Assembly: GCA_030145595.1 (NCBI GenBank)
Contig: JAQYVG010000118.1
Location: 1 to 10,165, forward strand
Length of the DNA: 10,165 bases
Direction: 5' to 3'
DNA from: Desulfobacterales bacterium
GTDB taxonomy: Bacteria > Desulfobacterota > Desulfobacteria > Desulfobacterales > UBA11574
Shown here: one piece after another, positions 6,919 to 10,165 of the stretch
How positions within the stretch are numbered: the first letter of the stretch is position 1
How the letters are laid out: each line of letters opens with the position of its first letter
Program-made: the position numbers and the translations under genes
The notes under the pieces: model-generated
Told to the model about the DNA's origin: nothing
Seen by the model: the letters and a program-made list of their open reading frames with translations, nothing else
Database searches by the model: none

Positions 6919-8025
6919 TTACCGGTATAGAATCCAGGCTCTGAAAAAAGGATTAACAAACCGATACTTGCCGCTGCTTTCAAATAAAATATTCAGTTGC
7001 AAAAGGCGGTTGACTGCCCTGCGAACAGTGGATGGATTGGTAAAGCCTGATGGCTTCATAAATGCAACCGAGAAAACTTGTTTTCCGCCTTCTTTTGCTA
7101 CGGCAGTGAGGACTTTAAGCTGAATATTTGTCAATAGATTGATATAATTTTCGTAAGACTTTTGTTCCCTGGAAAATATCAATTGCATAGCGCTTTTAAA
7201 TTTATCAACACTTATCATCTCTTTTTCTGCGGTTATTTCCCAGATAGCCCCGCAAAGTTGCTGTATATCGCCGGGGATGTTCTCAGCAATTTGAAATGCC
7301 TTTGACAAAACCTCATCATCAACCTCACGGTCTCCTTGAGAAAACTTGCTTTTCAGAAATTTTGAAAATTCTTTATGCGGCAAGCTGTCTACCGTCAAAG
7401 TAATTGCTGATTTAAAAAAAGGGGAATCATGCTTTGTGAATATTTCTTCCATTTTATGTCTTATGCTGCCTACAAATATGAAAGAGATTTCACCTTGAAA
7501 TTGGATTTCTCCCCTCAAAAGTGCAAGGGCTTCGTGCGCATTTGCCAGGTTCAAAATATCCTGAAACTCATCAAAGACCACCACAAGTTTTTGTTTTTTG
7601 CCAAGTGAACCAATCAAATTAAAAACTTCAGGGATTGAATCGGCTTCCAGTTCAATAGATCTGTCAAATGAAACTGTCGGTAAAGAGGTTATGGGGTCAA
7701 CTGAAATTGAAGGTCTGAGATGGGCCAGAGTTTTGAATATTTTTTCGAACCAATCCGTTTTTTGCTCCTGAACAATAATTGCCTTCAAAATTCTGCGGCA
7801 CATCCCATCTACTGATTTGATCCCCAACAGGTCAACATACAGCAACCGTAAGGTTTTGCGTTGATTAACCGCCTCATAGACAGTGGATGTTTTGCCGACC
7901 CGTCTTTCCCCAAGAACTACAACTCGTTGCGATGAAATTATATGGTTACCGATCTGTTTCAATAAAGCTTTTCTTCCACAGAAATCTTTGCCTGAAACGA
8001 CCATCCCGTATTTAAAAGGATTCAT
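6919..8025 (-). CDS. AAA+ ATPase of the ATPase_2/COG1672 type with winged helix
   Basis: A 368-residue P-loop ATPase resembling the archaeal-type ATPase family (STAND-like). FCGRKALLKQI near the N-terminus (15-25) is the usual entry motif. Walker A is GERRVGKTS (39-47), Walker B is KLVVVFDEFQD (146-156), and a sensor-1-like strand is FIFVGSIRHKM (182-192). SPFFKS (201-206) matches the SPFYGR-like segment of the family. Residues ~295-368 look like a winged-helix domain (IQLKVLTAVA, then PSTVRRAVNRLLQLNILFES), ending in FVNPFFRAWILYR. Partners or DNA targets of such proteins are mostly unknown; they often occur alone in accessory DNA. ATG 8025 is preceded by AAAGGGTAGGAATT. Transcription probably starts near 8067 from a promoter embedded in a perfect palindrome. 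Both key motifs are intact, so it should hydrolyse ATP. Confidence 0.87.
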   Translation of the reverse strand: MNPFKYGMVVSGKDFCGRKALLKQIGNHIISSQRVVVLGERRVGKTSTVYEAVNQRKTLRLLYVDLLGIKSVDGMCRRILKAIIVQEQKTDWFEKIFKTLAHLRPSISVDPITSLPTVSFDRSIELEADSIPEVFNLIGSLGKKQKLVVVFDEFQDILNLANAHEALALLRGEIQFQGEISFIFVGSIRHKMEEIFTKHDSPFFKSAITLTVDSLPHKEFSKFLKSKFSQGDREVDDEVLSKAFQIAENIPGDIQQLCGAIWEITAEKEMISVDKFKSAMQLIFSREQKSYENYINLLTNIQLKVLTAVAKEGGKQVFSVAFMKPSGFTNPSTVRRAVNRLLQLNILFESSGKYRFVNPFFRAWILYR

Positions 8026-8055
8026 AATTCCTACCCTTTATGCATTTAGCTGAAC

Positions 8056-8101
8056 TGTATTATACATAGTTGTATAATACATAACAGCATAACATTGTCA
8101 A
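8056..8101 (-). promoter_or_regulatory. ATPase-gene promoter overlapping an 11+4+11 bp palindrome
   Basis: Reading the minus strand, TTGACA (8101-8096) is followed by a 16-bp spacer and TATTAT (8079-8074), a good sigma70-type promoter. It places the start about 40 bp before the ATPase ATG. The -10 lies inside a perfect inverted repeat with arms TGTATTATACA (8056-8066) and TGTATAATACA (8071-8081) separated by tagt. Each arm is itself nearly palindromic (TGTAT-W-ATACA), so the site can also be read as two tandem 11-bp operators 15 bp apart. This layout suggests repression by a bound dimer or pair of dimers. No separate regulator gene is visible; the ATPase's own winged helix is a possible autoregulator (inference). 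Confidence 0.6.
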
Positions 8102-8213
8102 CCAGAATTTGAACACAAGTCGGTTTGTGGAGTGCATAGAAGGAGGTAAATACGGAGCATACTTAACCCGGATATTTCATGGAATATTCGGTCTAACGTC
8201 CCCGAACGATAGA

Positions 8214-8229
8214 TTGCCACCAGTGGCAA
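8214..8229. repeat. Perfect 16-bp palindrome TTGCCAC-CA-GTGGCAA
   Basis: A short perfect inverted repeat (7+2+7) in the degraded stretch between the ATPase promoter and the last recognisable HNH codons. Apart from this palindrome and the sequence cggatatttcat (8169-8180), which resembles the end of the 8336-8591 element, I see no gene in 8102-8249. Confidence 0.3.
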
Positions 8230-8335
8230 CCAAGCAGATATTGAAGCGCTTACTGTTGGAATTTAAGGCGTGGATAGGGGTATGCCATGCTGGTTTTGGC
8301 TCCCAGCGGCATAATGCTGTTCCAGTAGCCATTAG

Positions 8336-8591
8336 CTCGGATATTTCACGCCCCTGAGGTGTTCATTTGCAAGGCATTTAGGGCGCAGCCGTAGTCCTAT
8401 ACTGCAAGTCCTTAATAACGCGGCAAATGGGTGCCTAAGGGAGCGCCCGGAGGGTGAAACCTTTTCAGCTTTTGGGTATTTCTGTATGGGATACAATTTG
8501 TCTTCTCCTAATTTATTATATTTTATGTCCAAAGTCTATGAAGTCATTTACTTTTTAATTGTTGATGAAAAGATTTCATGAGGAATTCGAG
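8336..8591. mobile_element. 256-bp non-autonomous insertion element inside the HNH gene
   Basis: The boundaries follow from where HNH coding homology stops (ETFN) and resumes (GYWNS). The termini are inverted repeats: ctcggatatttcacg at the left (8336-8350) and, on the other strand from 8591, ctcgaattcctcatg, sharing CTCG-AT and TCA-G. Flanks are ctaa/tcaa on the minus strand, possibly an imperfect 4-bp target duplication. The interior holds a long imperfect inverted repeat (8344-8459) and, on the minus strand, an AT-rich TATAAT-like box followed by AGGAG. A 66-codon frame (8332-8532) crosses both but looks like a translated repeat, not a gene. No transposase is encoded, so mobilisation in trans is inferred. 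Confidence 0.55.
8344..8459. repeat. Long imperfect inverted repeat inside the 256-bp element
   Basis: The left arm (8344-8370) contains tttcac, gcccctgagg and catttgc. The right arm, 8423-8459 read on the other strand, contains tttcac, gctcccttagg and catttgc in the same order, with about ten extra bases after tttcac. A smaller internal stem (GCAG / CTGC with neighbouring tttagg / ttaagg) fills the centre. Either strand transcribed would fold into an extended hairpin. It is GC-richer than the flanking DNA. It could be a conserved structured repeat carried by the element; an RNA role is not demonstrated. Confidence 0.45.
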
Positions 8592-8950
8592 TTGAAAGTC
8601 TCGACGAGTTCAAAAGAAGGTTCAATAAAGTTCTCTGTAATTGCCCCCTGGGCGATCAGGTCCATAATAGACAGCAACAGAAAAGGTTTGTGAGGTGCTT
8701 TATGGGTGGTGAGTGCAGACCAGCGTTTACGGTTTTTATCTGTCCGCAGGCGCGAAAAGCTTTTGAGGTATTGAACAAGAGGCATTCAATCTCCCGGCTC
8801 TTACAATGCTTGCTGTGTTTTTTATTTCTTTAATCAAGGATCAAGGTTTGCCCCCACTCCCTTTTTATTTATCAATTTTATGCTTGACACGGAGACTATA
8901 GGATGTCCCCCAATTCCCGGTCGAGTCAGTTCAGGTTATTGAAAGATAGA

Positions 8951-9667
8951 CTATTTCGCAGTGCGCTCCAGTAGGATAACGCCGCCGGGATGGTGTTGAA
9001 TGAGATGGAAAATCCTTTTGGTGGCCATTTTTTCCTTTTTGCACAACATGTATATCTTATAGAGGGCGAGAGTGGTCATGGCCACTACTTGTCTGTCGGA
9101 AAGAAGTTTTTGGGTATTTGCTGGGAATTTTTTGTATCTTTGCGGGCGGTCTCCTGCCTCCCCAATGAAGTTGCTGCCGATGATCAGCAAACGTCGTTTT
9201 CCTCCTTTGCCCAAGTCAAAACTATCAAGTTCTTGCCACTTGTCCCAGTTTTCGCTCAGCTCCGCCACATCGCTTAGTATTTTCAGGCCGCAGGTCACCT
9301 CCATATCCGGTATTTTGACCAGACGGTCTATGGCAGGGTGATCCACGGAGGGGGAGACTACCAGGCCAAGATCTCGCAAAAGGTGCTGGATTGCGTCGGT
9401 GAGAAGCAGCACATTCTTACTCTTTAAAAGGACGTCAAGCGCTTGTGATGTGGTTTTTGTTTCATCTTTCTTGCTCGCATCATCGCTTTGGTCCTTTTCC
9501 TGTTTGCTGCGTTCTGTGAAGCTGGTTTCCACTTTCTCAACCACTAACATGCCTACAAGACAGGCTAATGACACGAGCAAGCGTTGATTGCCACTAAATT
9601 TCAGCAGCGCATACAAGGCAAAAAGGGTTAAGAAAAGCTGGAAGAGCAGCAGAGTTTTTTTTGTCAT
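8951..9667 (-). CDS. Two-TM membrane protein with PD-(D/E)XK-like cytoplasmic domain
   Basis: A 238-residue protein of unknown function. Two hydrophobic segments (about 6-22 and 29-44) are followed by a charged linker (SKQEKDQSDDASKKDETK) and a globular domain from about residue 80. The domain pattern is that of restriction-endonuclease-like folds: helix TDAIQHLLRDLGLVV (90-104), acidic strand IDRLVKIPDMEVTC (113-126), strand RRLLIIGSNF (158-167), then PQRYKKF and a final VVAMTTLALYKIYML (194-208). Asp114 or Asp121 and Glu123 could be active-site acids, but the E-x-K lysine is replaced (E-V-T-C), so catalysis is doubtful. The open frame extends to TTG 9700 without a ribosome-binding site. ATG 9667, with GAG eight bases upstream, is preferred. 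It lies 165 bp upstream of the broken HNH gene, with an IS91 relic behind it. The fold call is an inference from the hydrophobic pattern. Confidence 0.6.
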   Translation of the reverse strand: MTKKTLLLFQLFLTLFALYALLKFSGNQRLLVSLACLVGMLVVEKVETSFTERSKQEKDQSDDASKKDETKTTSQALDVLLKSKNVLLLTDAIQHLLRDLGLVVSPSVDHPAIDRLVKIPDMEVTCGLKILSDVAELSENWDKWQELDSFDLGKGGKRRLLIIGSNFIGEAGDRPQRYKKFPANTQKLLSDRQVVAMTTLALYKIYMLCKKEKMATKRIFHLIQHHPGGVILLERTAK

Positions 9668-9734
9668 ATTTTGCTCGTTGATAAGAATTTGCTTTTTCAA
9701 GTCAGGTCTATTGAAAGGTGAGGCTTGTGGTACT

Positions 9735-9761
9735 GCCCATGTGGCGCAACAAGATATGGGC
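9735..9761. repeat. Hairpin GCCCAT-15 nt-ATGGGC near the IS91 remnant end
   Basis: A 6-bp perfect stem with a 15-nt loop, between the membrane-protein gene and the transposase remnant. IS91-family elements carry hairpins near their 3' replication origin, so this may be part of the element's end, but the spacing and the element boundary are not fixed. Otherwise 9701-9905 shows no gene on either strand. Confidence 0.25.
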
Positions 9762-9905
9762 TTCGCTGACCTAAATCCTTTGAAGCATGATCGTTATTAA
9801 AAGTCAACCTTCTGATTTTGCCTGTACCACCGGTTGATAACCGCAAAACACACTATTTTCTGGCATTTTTGCGCGTACCTGCCCTGCGAAACCGAATACC
9901 GTTTT

Positions 9906-10109
9906 TTAATTCATCCAGCTCTCAATGGGATAACCTGTCGAGAGCCTCAAGGTCGAACGATCAGGATCTATCACGTAATCATCCAGGGGTGGTATGTACG
10001 ATGGTTCGGGTATTATTGGCGGGCCATTGGCCTTGGGTGAGGGTGGCCTTTCCGGTAACCATAACCCTAAATGTTTCAAGATCTTTTCAATTACATCCGC
10101 CTGTAATAG
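9906..10109 (-). pseudogene. C-terminal remnant of an IS91-family transposase
   Basis: The minus-strand frame ending at TAA 9906 reads ADVIEKILKHLGLWLPERPP, then PKANGPPIIPEPSYIPPLDDYV and a tail ending ESWMN. This is the characteristic C-terminus of IS91/IS801-type (Y2, HUH) transposases: a V-I-x-K-I-L-x-H-L-G-L-W helix, then a Pro-rich segment and acidic tail. The catalytic HUH and paired-Tyr parts are absent. The frame continues a little beyond 10100 as RVIPLKSPLLQ, then meets the HNH fragment at 10138/10139. Downstream (9780-9905) lies GC-mixed sequence such as gcggttatcaaccgg that probably belongs to the element's 3' end. Without its catalytic domain it cannot move itself; it records an IS91-type event. 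Confidence 0.65.
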
Positions 10110-10138
10110 GGGACTCTTCAGAGGTATAACCCTCTGAT

Positions 10139-10165
10139 GCGATCAGGTCCATAATAGACAGCAAC
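10139..10165 (-). pseudogene. Edge of a second HNH endonuclease fragment (27-bp exact repeat)
   Basis: These last 27 bases are identical to 8652-8678. In the same reading frame on the minus strand they encode LLSIMDLIA, the segment after APHKPF in the HNH protein. The matching ends abruptly at 10138/10139, after which the frame runs through unrelated residues to a stop in the IS91 remnant. Whatever lies upstream is outside the window. It is a second, differently truncated copy of the same gene in the same orientation. Confidence 0.6.

Larger units (their letters stand above)
8250..8785 (-). pseudogene. HNH/McrA-type restriction endonuclease gene, interrupted and truncated
   Basis: ATG 8785, with GGGAG five bases upstream, starts MPLVQYLKSFSRLRTDKNRK, followed by APHKPFLLLSIMDLIAQGAI and EPSFELVETFN. 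This resembles the N-terminal region of COG3440-type HNH restriction endonucleases, in which a similar region acts as the modified- (phosphorothioate-) DNA recognition domain. The frame stops at 8576 inside a 256-bp insertion (8336-8591). Beyond it the protein resumes: (N)GYWNSIMPLGAKTSMAYPY then PRLK (8330 down to about 8262), again matching the family. It reaches TAA at 8250. The remaining recognition domain and the whole HNH nuclease domain are not visible, so the locus cannot make an active nuclease. A second fragment of the same gene appears at 10139-10165. Confidence 0.65.

Noticed and set aside
8109..8357. 82-codon plus-strand frame
   Set aside because: It is antisense to the recognisable HNH codons at 8262-8333 and includes the edge of the insertion; no ribosome-binding site or motif.
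8332..8532. 66-codon minus-strand frame with a TATAAT-like box and AGGAG upstream
   Set aside because: It runs through the inverted-repeat part of the insertion element into its terminal repeat; the Arg/Leu-rich product looks like a translated repeat, not a protein family.
9818..10129. 103-codon plus-strand frame at the right end
   Set aside because: It is antisense to the IS91 transposase tail, whose motif is specific.

Overview
The window reads like a chromosomal segment from a mesophilic anaerobic bacterium, most plausibly a sulfate-reducer-like member of the Desulfobacterota (old Deltaproteobacteria). This rests on the style of the long acyl-CoA dehydrogenase, the small conserved protein at 3180-3479, and the abundance of degraded transposon and intergenic repeat debris. 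No rRNA, tRNA or CRISPR array was seen. Every gene that looks real lies on the minus strand, so transcription runs right to left and 'upstream' means higher coordinates.

Left part (1-3480): a complete UPF0182-family membrane protein (110-2974), possibly preceded by a tiny leader ORF (2983-3120), and a small conserved soluble protein (3180-3479). Next comes a graveyard (3480-4170). It holds the first 21 codons of a MNT-type nucleotidyltransferase, a pair of related 45-bp relics, the C-terminal half of a cupin gene, and a 167-bp element with terminal inverted repeats abutting the cupin break.

Centre (4178-8101): three intact genes in one direction. They are an AAA+ ATPase with a C-terminal winged-helix region (6919-8025), a 566-residue acyl-CoA dehydrogenase (5127-6827) and a HhH-GPD DNA glycosylase (4178-5077). 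The gaps (91 and 49 bp) permit some co-transcription, but the functions do not form an obvious pathway. The ATPase has a readable promoter whose -10 sits inside a perfect 11+4+11 bp inverted repeat, the best regulatory candidate in the window.

Right part (8102-10165): accessory DNA. A gene for an HNH/McrA-type restriction endonuclease starts normally at 8785. It is split by a 256-bp insertion with terminal inverted repeats (8336-8591), resumes for about 28 codons (8250-8333) and then decays. Upstream lies an intact-looking gene for a two-TM membrane protein whose cytoplasmic domain resembles a degenerate PD-(D/E)XK nuclease fold (8951-9667). Further upstream is the C-terminal remnant of an IS91-family transposase (9906-10109). 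At the right edge, 27 bp exactly repeat part of the HNH gene, so a second, differently truncated HNH copy enters the window there. The likely history is a defence or mobile island scarred by IS91-type rearrangement and small non-autonomous elements.

All family assignments come from reading motifs by eye; no database search was run.
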